A stretch of DNA of 43,460 bases from Lachnospiraceae bacterium (GTDB lineage: Bacteria > Bacillota > Clostridia > Lachnospirales > Lachnospiraceae), in assembly GCA_021770245.1 (NCBI GenBank), contig JAETRI010000026.1, positions 1 to 43,460 on the forward strand, read 5' to 3'. Position 1 is the stretch's first letter. Every line of letters starts with the position of its first letter. Made by a program: the position numbers and the translations under genes. Under the pieces are notes generated by a model. That model was not told where the DNA came from, made no database searches, and was given only the letters and a program-made list of their open reading frames with translations. This document shows positions 27,801-35,120 of this stretch, piece after piece.

Positions 27801-30800
27801 GGCCACCATGATGTATGTGATGGCGCTGGGGCTTTTGGGACCGCGGCCCGTGATGACTCCGTCGAAGGGCCGCCGGAATGCGGCCACTTTCGCACAGATC
27901 CAGGAGAAATACAAGGAGATCCCCCAATTTTTGCTGGCTTTGGAAGACCTGCTGGCCCAATCGGGCCGGGAGGGATACAAGGATATGCCGGTCTCCCAGG
28001 TGCCCTGTGTAAACATAGACTGTTATTTTGCGATACCGGAAAACAGCAGCCTCATTGCGCTGTGGGATTTGGCGGAGGACCGCCTCTACAAGATACGCAA
28101 CTGCATGGACCTGGAGGGTAATATAAGAAAGCCCGCCTTGTATGAGCAGGCGGTCAACCCTTTGAACCTGGCCAAAATGGCTGCTGCTGACAATCAGATC
28201 GAGCTGCCGGGGGACGCCGGAGAAGTGCAGGGCGGCTACTACCGGTTCTCCTATTTGCTGGAACAGGCCCGGCAGCTGGCCGGCAGCCTGATTCAGCTTG
28301 GCCGGGAGCTGGAAATCGTGCTGGAGCATTCCGACAGCCTGAAGCTGCAGGTATTAAGGAATACCCAGGAAGCAGCCCTGGATGAACTGATGATTTCCAT
28401 AAAACAGGCGCAGGCGGATGAGATGGAAGCCGCCATAGAGGCCCTGGAATTTTCCAAAGCCAATGCGGCGGGACGGAAGGAATATTATAAGCAGCTTTCG
28501 GAAGAATGGATGTCCGCTTCGGAGTCGCTGGGCGTTTCCCTCCTCGGAGGCGCCGGCGCGGCAGCGCTGGCCAGCGCCGCCATGAAGATGGCAGCGGGAG
28601 GGCTGCGGCTGGCGCCTCAGGTAGGTTCCCCTTTTGCCATGAAATACGGCGGTGTGGAGCTGGGCTCTTCCATGGATGCCTTTGGCGGCGCCATGGACGC
28701 GGAGGGCATGTTCCTGATGAATCTGGCATCCTGTACCTTTGAGGTGGCAGGATACGAGCGGCGCAGGGAAGAGTGGAAGCAGCTTTCTTTGCAGGCCGCA
28801 CAGGAGGAAAGCAGCCTGGAACGTCAGATGAAAGCCGCCAAAGCCCGGTATCAGGCAGCGCGGAGGGAACTGGATCTACAGAAGAAAGAGAGGGAGAACA
28901 AACAGCGGGTGGCGGATTTCTACGAGAGCCGGTTTACCAGCGGACAGCTCTACCAATGGATGGCCGGAAGCCTGAAGGCCGTTATGCTCAAAACCTACCA
29001 GCTTGCGCTGGAAACCGCGTGGAAGGCTCAGACCGCTTATCAGCAGGAATACAACAGTAATGAAACGTTTCTGGGTTCCCAATACTGGAACGGTACGGCC
29101 GGCGGCCTGCTTTCCGGGGAACTGCTTTTAGCGGCGCTGGAACAGATGCAGATGGCAAAGCTGCGGTATACCAAACGGCTCCTTAAGGTGGAAAAAACCA
29201 TATCCCTGGCCATGGACTGCCCGCAGGCATTTGCAGAGCTTCAGGTCATGGGAAAATGCAGGTTTACCCTGAGCGAGCAAATGTTTGACCTGGATTATCC
29301 TGGGATGTATTTGAGGAAAATAAAAAGCGTGGCAGTGTCCGTTCCCGCAGTGCTGGGTCCCTACGGAACCGTTAAGGCCATAATGACCCAGGAAAAAAAC
29401 GCGATTTTAACCTCGCCGGGGGAGGAGGAAGCCCTCCGCTACATGCTGGATGGGTTTAACGGTTCCGGAGAAACGCCCAGGGGAGTCATACTGGATCTGC
29501 GAAGCGGGCAGAGAATCGCTCTGTCAAAGGGAATCAACGACAGAGGCATCTTTGAGATGGATCAGCAGGAAGAAACCTACCTGCCCTTTGAGGGGACGGG
29601 AGCCGTATCCAGCTGGACCCTGGAAATGCCGAAAACCGCCAACCGGATGGACTACCAGAACATCTCTGACGTATTGATCCATATTCAATATACCGGCCTG
29701 GAGAGCGCCGGACATCAGACGCTGGTGAACCGGCTGCTTTCGGAACGTACGCCCAGGATACGCGGGCTGTATGTGAATCTGCGCCAAAGGTATCCGGAGG
29801 TTTTTGGCACCTTATTCAAAAAAGGGACCGAAGAGGCGGAGGTGGAGTTTTCCATCGACAGCCTGCCCCTGTGCGGTGAGGAACAGCCCTTTATAACAGG
29901 GATCCTGATCCAAATCATGACGCCTTTAGAGCTGACGGGCACCTGTAACCTGTTTACCCTGTACAGGCCGGGGGACGGAAGGGAAGAAAACATTGCGGCG
30001 GACTGCGGCATAGGCGCCTGCCGGTGGGAGGATTATCGTTTTTCCAAAGAACTGGGAACATGGAAACTGAAAATCCATGTAAAGGAACTGGCGGAATCGC
30101 CGGGCTATGAGAAGCTGTGGCGGGACGGCTGTGCGGATGAAACCACGCTTCTGGGGATACAGTTCATCGTAATCACGGAAGGGAGGGTATCATCCCTTCG
30201 TTGTATGCGCCGGAGTGCGCAGATGGGAGCAGACAAGATGACAGATCAGAATGAAATTTACTGGAGCGGAGGAGGGAGCGAGGCCGATCCCTATCTCATC
30301 GAGAAGGAACGCGATTTGGAAAAACTCTGTAATTCCAATGAAAGTTTTGAAGGGATTTATTTCAGGCAGACCGCGGATCTTTCCTGGAATACAGAAGGGT
30401 CAGGCGAGGTTTCCGGGATAAGGCCCATCGGGAACCTGGTGCCCTTTGCGGGGAACTACGACGGCGGCTGGCATCGGGTAGAGGGTATCGTATTCGACAA
30501 TTTGAGCTTCCCAAACCAGGGGCTGTTCGGAAGCATCCATGCGAGGGGAAGCGTCAAAAACCTCGGAGTATCCATCGAGATCAGGAAGGAAAACCAGGAC
30601 GCGGATTTATCCGTCGGCGGCCTGGCGGGAACCTGTGCCGGACGTCTGGAAAACTGTTACAGCATCTGCCGCATCACAGCAGTGGGAAAGACGGCGGATG
30701 TGGGTGGGATCACGGGATATCTGAGTGAGGGAGGGAGCATGCTCTCCTGTTTTGCCGACGGGGATATCAGCGGTCATGGCTCCTGCCGCGGCGGCCTGGC

Positions 30801-32898
30801 CGGAGCGGCAGGCGGAACCATTCAGGGCTGTTATTTTAAAGGGAACCTGGAGGATACGGACAAAGGATGGATCGGAGGGCTCGTCGGAGAACTGCGAGGA
30901 AAGGGCACCCTTTGTTCCTGCTATAGCCTGGGGAAGAACCAAGGGGACGGAAAAAAGATGGGAGGCATCATCGGATCGGGGAACGAGGATGCCTGCAGCC
31001 ACTGCTATTATTGGGATTTGGGCGAGGCCGCGGGGAAGGGCGGCCGCTCGGCACAACAGCTTCTCGCCCCGGAATTTGTGGAAGAACTGAATGGAGGCGG
31101 CCGGTTTTTCCAACCGGGTGGGAAAAGTGCGGCGGGGCATGGCCCCTGTCTGTCCGCCCTGGAGGAGAAAGGTTGGGAAGCGCAGATCCTGCACAGCACT
31201 TTTGTGATGGGGGTCTGGAATTTCCGTCTGGAGATAAATACGGAACAAGAGATCACCCTATCCTGGGAGGGATTCAATGCCACCGGGTATACCCTTACGG
31301 CTCCCGGCTTTTCCCAGGAATACGGAGGGGACATAAAAGGGGCGGTCTGCGGCATTTCCGTGGAGGAGGGGGCCGAAAAGGAATTAAGCCTGTGCGCCGC
31401 AAACAGCAAAGAGGGTGAGACGTATTCCCGTATCCTCAGGCTTTCGGCCCCGAAAATTGCTGATTTCCAGGTCAAAAAGACCTCCTGGGTTTCCGAAACC
31501 TATGGGACGCAGGAACTGGAACAATATCTGGGGGATCATACGGACGGGTTTCTGTCCATGGAGCTGCTGCAAAAGTCGGATGTCGTCCCTGTCGGATATG
31601 CGGTAAAGGGCGGTGGAGGCGGAGGCGGTACCACCAAATACGGGCTGGCGTGCAGCTGGCAGGTGGCCGGTGCGCAGAAGATATGGCTGCTGATCGACGG
31701 AAAGGAAGCGATGGACGTGTCCGGCCGTTCGGAATGTACCGTCGAAACGGACTGCAGCCTGGCACGCCTGGAGGCCCAGGGAGCCGGTGGATACCGTGTT
31801 TTCCGGGAAAAGGGCGTGGGAGGGGCGAAATATCGTCTGCGGGAATGTTCCTGGGATCTTACGGCAAAATGTAATCTAAACTGTCTGCACTGCTGCGAAA
31901 AAGGGCGTCCTGCGGGAAGAGAGCTTTCCTGGGCGGAAGGGCTGGATCTCATCGCCCAGATGGACCGGATGGGTGTGGAACGGGTCTGCTTTACCGGCGG
32001 AGAGCCCCTGATGCAGGAAGCCTGGGAGCGGTATGCGCGGGAATTGTCCGGCCGGGGAATCCGCGTTTCCATGATAACAAACGGTATGCTGCTGGATGAG
32101 AGGACGGCAGTGAGAATCGAGGAAAGCGGGATCCGGCGGGTGGACGTCAGCGTGGACGGGCCGGAGGAAATCCATGATGCCATACGCGCTCCCGGAAGTT
32201 TCAAAGCCTGCAGGCGGGCATTTGCCGCATTGCAAGAAAAGGCGCCCGGGGTGGAGCGGTTCGCGGTGACGACCCTCATGAGAAACAATGTTTCCAAACT
32301 ATGGGAGCTGAAATCCGCGCTGGAGGAAATGGGGGTGCAGGGCTGGCAGCTGCAGCTCGGGATCCCGATAGGCGGGCTGCACAAAGAAAGGGATCAGCTC
32401 CTTTCGCCCGAGGAGATGGAGGATGTCATTGACTTCTGCTATTCGGCATCGGAAAGGAGCAGCATGCGCATATGCCCTGCCCACAACATCGGCTACTATA
32501 CGGTCAAGGAAACCGTCACAAGAAAGCGCAGCCATAACGGCTATGGCGTGCCGGCCTGGTCAGGCTGCGAGGCCGGGATTTCCAAGCTGCACATTACAAG
32601 CGACGGGACGATCCTGGGCATGTCGATGTGTATCGATCATAAGACAGAAGGAAACCTGAGAAAGAATACCCTGCAGGAAATCTGGGAAGGGAAGGATGCT
32701 TTCTGCCGGAACAGAGAGTTTGACCAAAGAAAAATGGAGGGCGTCTGCAGAAGCTGCCAGTCCGTGCAGCTGTGCAGGGGCGGCTGTTTCATGATGCGGT
32801 ATGCCTGGAGCGGGAATCCGTATGGGGAGAATGCGTTCTGCTCCTATGCGCAGTACCTGAAGGGTAACAGGGAGCCGGTTCAAAACGCCGATACTTAG
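21877..32898 (+). CDS. TcA-like toxin subunit fused to GLUG repeats and a radical SAM/SPASM enzyme domain
   Basis: One open frame of 3673 residues. Residues 1-80 are a coiled Ala/Glu/Gly-rich stretch with a 12-residue repeat. Residues about 80-2775 are a TcA pore subunit: SPAAYLVDLLRIVEKYI (188), neuraminidase-like domain near 1078-1150, ANQLFEQAKRWLEFIFRP (1788), YFAIPENSSLIALWDLAEDRLYKI (2050), long helices with a Gly/Ala-rich hydrophobic hairpin (2217-2243, likely pore tip), and MFDLDYPGMYLRKIKSVAVSVPAVLGPYG (2469). Then GLUG-type repeats (about 2800-3070), an fn3/Ig-like part with a seven-glycine linker (near 3246), and a radical SAM core with CNLNCLHC (C3332, C3336, C3339) and a SPASM end (CRSCQSVQLCRGGC). 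TcA proteins are normally about 2300-2500 residues; this fusion is most unusual. RBS GGAGGAG; 15 bases after the TcB-TcC stop, same operon. Confidence 0.85.
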   Translation: MDRLRQEKQERQRKLSLHVLSCLAAPADTEGTAKTAAEGRAAAEGKAEAEGRAAAEGKAEAKEGAAAERNAAAQEDGLAKALLDQGFGSAWQIQAVTEREFISRCTRQMNLDAERARTIHRRAVSLSRRAAHLFTELKTTAGSAYYRGMKAANVSESARDFFGKMPDYQDVFGVLEDFQGDFSDTVFSPAAYLVDLLRIVEKYITPQAEEGHRLQARRPDLWKIELNQKNTEEEMPYLQIINERLTAVLEEALAKRKDTRPIDQVLCESVYPFCLPMDRPLAAVRAWLWKQGVGPEELAETGRRGEDDLLSARLGMNEGLWKDLLAPFDDAKRRKYLGQEEGTDGGRPVGNAADEPDFSAWATYDAFRRLLGMDETDVRELIYQNLRPEDFEKLPMAVSAKEDETLTGRDAEIPGRPMTASVKEGEMAACPAQKLYLNKAAKEDGYLDIRENEVKGLCNAVMDRLVPFVRFAKGLGLSYDRFDWLLRLAAGEPEYESALTQEALRFVCRLLRVKERYFLSWEDLTCLAGPLKVYGRDEAFDRIWNAGEGKPYHPSDGGPVHPGYRDDIIILEREGEAAWGSWAAKLGLKKEELIRLWDFLSGAGSLELSYQNLSALCRHVRLQRLLGISQEEYFLLAGGLKLNRLQAFTPEEIDAVFSWKAYAGPNAYIASYVLTGQESAYAKKRYTQEAMKAFLANRPDQAAGDRDKRREAAENSIARFFRETPELVKQLTNFLPALPRSLEERCRDWFDAFDFAPKEEQKEEWTAYQKAVLDAFSRWIVLVQAGFPAKFAELAGRGGSYYGVEDWQQIGWQDFHILYRMKDRWQQEPEIYEKLQNAYAAAGGRFLPEDFKRILKWEETQEEIGAAIEELQGERPCLTAEYVWSYRKMQQKLGIKRSDVGQLTDMPKMDYHRQAALARMIVGDTKPDGIHTQMRRALLGLVQQELSRQYADLNSPDKVYQYLLMDVEMEEAVTISYIKEALNAVQLYLCRCRMGLEPGVDTADIPENWWSWLLNYRMWEANRQIFVYPENYLLPETRNTKSGQFTELENALRQARPEDGYVRSQYIKYLTEYDNLTQLCPCAAYRTRINGRDVLYLFGRTKHTPYAYYFCTQTDGEAWSQWEKIDVKINAEYITPVYAFHRLYLFWVEPKNLSRPRIGLSGEEVKSGEQKIFQVDVKYTFRSLEGDFILPQVLMQDELVYLKEEGGGSEEEAHTFDMERECWKRLSALRITKKNFEGETVPFFDMEEDYERLLISFGSFWGDFSGQMEQDVAVKKECDDIRLKYEARKAARTNRQNILRLMNYSGHVQTGFARLFNREMEEDFLVTPQEFYLFDEYSARRKNMMLLPRADAVTNRVGLTFSRDILKSTMEDPKGVLSRKWAPGPVGLKKEDLISCTVKEELAGNVIKHLEGAAILSGGRMEADDILDMDFYGIMAEDYQSGKKEIPPGYFAQLHESLLNQLGSLTLFDNGQNSSIMPVFNQPGEFLYTCMGETFLISPEGEGAAFSGLEESVRFSFPRFTSLQFRELGYDLTQCNAIWNRLTDREVLDMHGYINYAKTERENLEEIFRDFSEVKVDVEKLYHVLHDRQVATGHMFVDEHTDRALSEEIFKALAGSGVIKADADEEFLYARVDEKAARGVSPKAALGSFAADRRPQQLADWYVRCLQAPAAVGIRYENREKGTGEIDFAEPGDLKKLSYQALRMTNASVKSLKDRIYLGGVEEFLSLKTQEIPVIPVLHFNRLKPDPSILKGPRALDGTQVDFEGLYREYNWELFYHIPVLIAESLRANQLFEQAKRWLEFIFRPGAKPSLLQEDGFARKARAGYFSLKESAQIFRVLTEHGIIREGRAYFDFTKSMDEETRKALLEVLETGGADREEKLTVIENILRNESTASDQAFYWQFLPFRQMKMETLVENLKENSPAMRVYNNDPFHPHAIAGLRPGAYQKYVLMEYIRLLIDWGDMEFGKYTWESLTTATMMYVMALGLLGPRPVMTPSKGRRNAATFAQIQEKYKEIPQFLLALEDLLAQSGREGYKDMPVSQVPCVNIDCYFAIPENSSLIALWDLAEDRLYKIRNCMDLEGNIRKPALYEQAVNPLNLAKMAAADNQIELPGDAGEVQGGYYRFSYLLEQARQLAGSLIQLGRELEIVLEHSDSLKLQVLRNTQEAALDELMISIKQAQADEMEAAIEALEFSKANAAGRKEYYKQLSEEWMSASESLGVSLLGGAGAAALASAAMKMAAGGLRLAPQVGSPFAMKYGGVELGSSMDAFGGAMDAEGMFLMNLASCTFEVAGYERRREEWKQLSLQAAQEESSLERQMKAAKARYQAARRELDLQKKERENKQRVADFYESRFTSGQLYQWMAGSLKAVMLKTYQLALETAWKAQTAYQQEYNSNETFLGSQYWNGTAGGLLSGELLLAALEQMQMAKLRYTKRLLKVEKTISLAMDCPQAFAELQVMGKCRFTLSEQMFDLDYPGMYLRKIKSVAVSVPAVLGPYGTVKAIMTQEKNAILTSPGEEEALRYMLDGFNGSGETPRGVILDLRSGQRIALSKGINDRGIFEMDQQEETYLPFEGTGAVSSWTLEMPKTANRMDYQNISDVLIHIQYTGLESAGHQTLVNRLLSERTPRIRGLYVNLRQRYPEVFGTLFKKGTEEAEVEFSIDSLPLCGEEQPFITGILIQIMTPLELTGTCNLFTLYRPGDGREENIAADCGIGACRWEDYRFSKELGTWKLKIHVKELAESPGYEKLWRDGCADETTLLGIQFIVITEGRVSSLRCMRRSAQMGADKMTDQNEIYWSGGGSEADPYLIEKERDLEKLCNSNESFEGIYFRQTADLSWNTEGSGEVSGIRPIGNLVPFAGNYDGGWHRVEGIVFDNLSFPNQGLFGSIHARGSVKNLGVSIEIRKENQDADLSVGGLAGTCAGRLENCYSICRITAVGKTADVGGITGYLSEGGSMLSCFADGDISGHGSCRGGLAGAAGGTIQGCYFKGNLEDTDKGWIGGLVGELRGKGTLCSCYSLGKNQGDGKKMGGIIGSGNEDACSHCYYWDLGEAAGKGGRSAQQLLAPEFVEELNGGGRFFQPGGKSAAGHGPCLSALEEKGWEAQILHSTFVMGVWNFRLEINTEQEITLSWEGFNATGYTLTAPGFSQEYGGDIKGAVCGISVEEGAEKELSLCAANSKEGETYSRILRLSAPKIADFQVKKTSWVSETYGTQELEQYLGDHTDGFLSMELLQKSDVVPVGYAVKGGGGGGGTTKYGLACSWQVAGAQKIWLLIDGKEAMDVSGRSECTVETDCSLARLEAQGAGGYRVFREKGVGGAKYRLRECSWDLTAKCNLNCLHCCEKGRPAGRELSWAEGLDLIAQMDRMGVERVCFTGGEPLMQEAWERYARELSGRGIRVSMITNGMLLDERTAVRIEESGIRRVDVSVDGPEEIHDAIRAPGSFKACRRAFAALQEKAPGVERFAVTTLMRNNVSKLWELKSALEEMGVQGWQLQLGIPIGGLHKERDQLLSPEEMEDVIDFCYSASERSSMRICPAHNIGYYTVKETVTRKRSHNGYGVPAWSGCEAGISKLHITSDGTILGMSMCIDHKTEGNLRKNTLQEIWEGKDAFCRNREFDQRKMEGVCRSCQSVQLCRGGCFMMRYAWSGNPYGENAFCSYAQYLKGNREPVQNADT
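21985..22081 (+). repeat. 36-bp tandem repeat in the TcA N-terminus
   Basis: Two perfect 36-base units (21985-22020 and 22021-22056) encode AEGRAAAEGKAE twice, followed by a partial, diverged third unit to about 22081. Since 36 is divisible by three, slippage would lengthen or shorten the Ala/Glu/Gly stretch without breaking the frame. Confidence 0.9.
30206..30240 (+). promoter_or_regulatory. stem-loop plus AGATGGGAGC element (copy C), inside the TcA frame
   Basis: TGCGC (30206-30210), loop CGGAGT, GCGCA (30217-30221), running into AGATGGGAGC (30221-30230) and ATG at 30238. GGGAG is 8 bases from that ATG. In other genes of the window the same element is the intergenic ribosome-binding region, so this one marks a former or still active gene boundary inside the long frame. 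Confidence 0.65.
30238..32898 (+). other. possible separate product by internal start: GLUG / radical SAM-SPASM protein
   Basis: Starting at this ATG the product would be an 886-residue protein beginning MTDQNEIYWSGGGSEADPYLI, which is a typical start of GLUG-repeat proteins, with the radical SAM cysteines at residues 545, 549 and 552. The frame is the same as that of the TcA gene and no stop codon separates them. Either a stop was lost and the two genes became one, or both a long and a short product are made. Nested within the TcA entry; listed so the alternative is not missed. Confidence 0.5.
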
Positions 32899-33005
32899 CG
32901 CAAGCGGGTCCCCGATGGATCATCACGCGCCGCGGGGACGGGCAGGGGAGCTGCAGAGGCCGCCGGGCCATTCATGGTTTGTCGTGGATCCCAGGATTTT
33001 GACCC

Positions 33006-33034
33006 TTGCCAAAGGGGAGAAAAGCGGGTATAGT
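33006..33034 (+). promoter_or_regulatory. promoter of rnpB
   Basis: TTGCCA (33006-33011), 17-base spacer, TATAGT (33029-33034); transcription would start near 33041, at the edge of the RNase P RNA. The stretch 32899-33005 before it holds no gene. Confidence 0.7.
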
Positions 33035-33043
33035 AAACACAGC

Positions 33044-33404
33044 GGCAAGTAAGATGAATGATCGCGGCTGCCCGCTTCGCATCTGCGCGGCGGCAGGTGA
33101 GGAAAGTCCGGGCTTCACAGGGCAGGATGCCGGATAACGTCCGGTGGAGGCGACTCCAAGGCCAGTGCAACAGAAATGTACCGCCCCGTCCGAAGGGCAG
33201 GGTAAGGTTGGAAGGGCAGTGTAAGAGACTACCGCCCGTCTGGTAACAGGCGGGGCACATGTAAACCCCATCCGAAGCAAGGCCAGACAGAAAGCGATAG
33301 GCTTGCCCGGCCTGTTTTCAGGTAGGCTGCTGGAGGCTGCCGGTAACGGCAGTCCTAGATAGATGATCATTCGCGACATAACCCGGCTTATAGTCTTGCT
33401 TGGC
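33044..33404 (+). ncRNA. rnpB: RNase P RNA
   Basis: The catalytic RNA of ribonuclease P, which trims the 5' ends of tRNA precursors. Recognised from the conserved core: GAGGAAAGTCCGGGCT near the 5' part, ACAGAAA and the GGTAAGG block in the middle, GAGACTACCG, and AGATAGATGATCA near the 3' end. Closing helix P1 is formed by CAAGTAAGAT (33046-33055) and GTCTTGCTTG (33393-33402) with two G-U pairs, which sets the ends. It is a housekeeping gene and marks the right border of the Tc locus. Confidence 0.95.
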
Positions 33405-33435
33405 GCGGGAAAAAGGTATCGATTCGGATACCTGT

Positions 33436-33481
33436 GCAGAAACAGCATCCGGCCCGGAATCGGGCCGGATGCTGTTTCTGC
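33436..33481. terminator. perfect 21-bp hairpin after rnpB
   Basis: GCAGAAACAGCATCCGGCCCG (33436-33456, arm of 21), loop GAAT, and its reverse complement at 33461-33481. It is preceded by a smaller hairpin GGTATC/GATACC near 33415-33432. It is the likely end of the rnpB transcript although no T-run follows. The stretch to 33657 holds a GGACAAACGCAGG half-repeat near 33503 and no gene. Confidence 0.55.
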
Positions 33482-33672
33482 AGGCAGAGAGGGATTATGT
33501 TTGGACAAACGCAGGAACGGCTCTGCGGCCCCTACGGCCCCCCTGCCCTGCGGCGCCAAAATCTGTGTGCGGACGGGCCGCAGCCCGGGGGACGGATGCC
33601 GGAGGAGGAAAACCCCGTCTGCCGTTCGTTTTCTCAAGATCGTATCGGATAAAGGAGGTGAGTCCTCCGGGG

Positions 33673-34683
33673 ATGAAAAGGAAAGAGGAGAAGTTTGAAA
33701 AAAAGGATCGGCCCGCGTGTGTTTCCGTCTTGGCAGCAGGGTCTTTCCTTATCTTTATATTTATCGGTTTGGCCGGTTTTGTCTGCGGCGGCGCAGCCAT
33801 GGCCGGCTGGAAAAGGGGCTTCCTGTCCGCATCTGACGGCAGGAGGACAGCGATGCAGGCAGGGCCTGTGCGAAAGGAGAATGCGGGGGACGGAAGGACG
33901 ACGGGAGGAGGATCTTCCTCCCTCAAAGTTCTGATTTCCCGAAGGTTTTCTCCGGCGTCCTCACGGACGGGACGACGGGAGGAGGGGATATTTTCCGGAA
34001 CGGACTCCGGATTTCCCCGCATCCTGGAACCCTTGGAAGGGGAAGATCCAAAGCAGGCGCGACGTCTGGCGGCAGGCTGTGTTGTGCGCCTGGATGTCTT
34101 GGGAGAAGAAGGGGAATACTATGGAAGCGGCGTGATCTGGGATGCGGAAGACGAAAGCCTTATCCTGGCAACGGCCGGACATCTCCTTAAAAAAGGGGAA
34201 ATTGTGCGCATCGCCTTCCCGGACGGGGAGAGGGACGGGGAATACTCCGTGGCCATAAGCGCTGCGGCGGATGTCGGATTTGTGCGGGTTCCTTGGCAGA
34301 CGGCATCCGCTTGTCCGCCCGATACGGCCCGCATCCCGGCGGTAGCCTGCCTTCACCAGCGTATCTTCGATTCCCTGGATGCGGACAGCCCGTTATCCGT
34401 GATCGCATGCAGCCCGGAGGGCGTGGGGGATCTCTTCTGCCAGGGCGGTTTAGCGGAGCGGGCCTGGTATCGGGAGGAATTCGGCACGGATGTGATGCTG
34501 ATGGACTGCAGGAGCCGGGAGGGCATGTCCGGCGCGGGCGTCTTTGACGGTTACGGCAGCCTGGTTGGGATTGTCGTGGGCGGGAGCGAAGTGGATACGG
34601 CCGTCCTGTCCATGGAAAAAATCAATGCGGCCTATGAGGAAATTTTCAACAGGCGCAGGGATACGCAGCCCTATTGCAGATGA
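33673..34683 (+). CDS. membrane-anchored trypsin-like serine protease
   Basis: A 336-residue protein with a lysine-rich N-terminus (MKRKEEKFEKKDRP), one transmembrane helix (VLAAGSFLIFIFIGLAGFVCGG) and an outside peptidase domain after a Gly/Ser/Arg-rich linker. The catalytic triad of the chymotrypsin/HtrA fold is visible: His in LATAGHLL, Asp in AAADVGFVRVP, and Ser in SREGMSGAGVFDGYG. There is no PDZ domain, unlike DegP/HtrA. GGAGG at 33654-33658 pairs with CCTCC at 33664-33668 and may form a hairpin at the start; a GTG at 33658 is in frame but too close to GGAGG. Neighbours do not tell its substrate; processing of surface or exported proteins, even of the nearby Tc proteins, is only speculation. 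Confidence 0.8.
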   Translation: MKRKEEKFEKKDRPACVSVLAAGSFLIFIFIGLAGFVCGGAAMAGWKRGFLSASDGRRTAMQAGPVRKENAGDGRTTGGGSSSLKVLISRRFSPASSRTGRREEGIFSGTDSGFPRILEPLEGEDPKQARRLAAGCVVRLDVLGEEGEYYGSGVIWDAEDESLILATAGHLLKKGEIVRIAFPDGERDGEYSVAISAAADVGFVRVPWQTASACPPDTARIPAVACLHQRIFDSLDADSPLSVIACSPEGVGDLFCQGGLAERAWYREEFGTDVMLMDCRSREGMSGAGVFDGYGSLVGIVVGGSEVDTAVLSMEKINAAYEEIFNRRRDTQPYCR

Positions 34684-34734
34684 ACCGATGCCGGTTGGGG
34701 ACGTTTACACGGGCAGGTACGCTGCGACGGATTT

Positions 34735-34815
34735 TGGCATGCTTTGCGTTGGATTACCTATTCCACCGTTCCGCCTGGAAAGATTCGATTACCTTTAAGG
34801 GCGGTACTAATACCG
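34735..34815 (+). pseudogene. remnant of an AbiEii-type nucleotidyltransferase gene
   Basis: The frame reads LACFALDYLFHRSAWKDSITFKGGTN in outline, which resembles the LDYLFHR.xWK...FKGGTSLSK segment of AbiEii/toxin MenT-type nucleotidyltransferases. The expected RFSEDIDL motif downstream is absent and the rest of the gene is gone. It lies at the left edge of a patch of decayed mobile DNA. Confidence 0.5.
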
Positions 34816-34845
34816 AGTTTTGTTACGCAATTTGGAATGGGGCCT

Positions 34846-35118
34846 TCACATCCCGAACAGATCGGCATGGGTGCCGGTACGGACAAGGTACAGTTCATCA
34901 TCATTCATACGATATATGAGCAGCCAGTCCGGTGTGATATGACATTCTCTCTCTCCTGCATGGTTTCCGGAAAGAGGATGGTCTTTGTTTTTCGGCGGTA
35001 ATGGTGCAGGGATAAGAAGCGTGTTTATGGCAGCGTTTAAAAGAGCCAGGTTATATCCCCGTTTCTTGCACAACTTCAAATCCTTTTTATATGCTGTAGA
35101 GGCGCTTAGGTTTAGCAT
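34846..35118 (-). CDS. YafQ/RelE-type mRNA interferase toxin
   Basis: A 90-residue toxin of a type II toxin-antitoxin pair; family members cut ribosome-bound mRNA. Seen: the YafQ-type start STAYKKDLKLCKKRGYNLALL, HPLSGNHAGERECHITPDWLLIYRMNDDELYLVRTGTHADLFGM, including the family residues His in HPL-SG-H, ECHI.PDWLL.Y and a late His before DLF. The start follows the antitoxin stop by 2 bases, so the two genes are translated together. Both lie on the minus strand against all neighbours, in DNA of lower GC, which suggests transfer. Confidence 0.9.
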   Translation of the reverse strand: MLNLSASTAYKKDLKLCKKRGYNLALLNAAINTLLIPAPLPPKNKDHPLSGNHAGERECHITPDWLLIYRMNDDELYLVRTGTHADLFGM

Positions 35119-35120
35119 GG

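Noticed and set aside
30181-30240. Treating the TcA and radical SAM parts as two certain separate genes
   Set aside because: The frame is open across the junction in the given sequence, so the single long product must be the primary call; the separate product is kept as an alternative.
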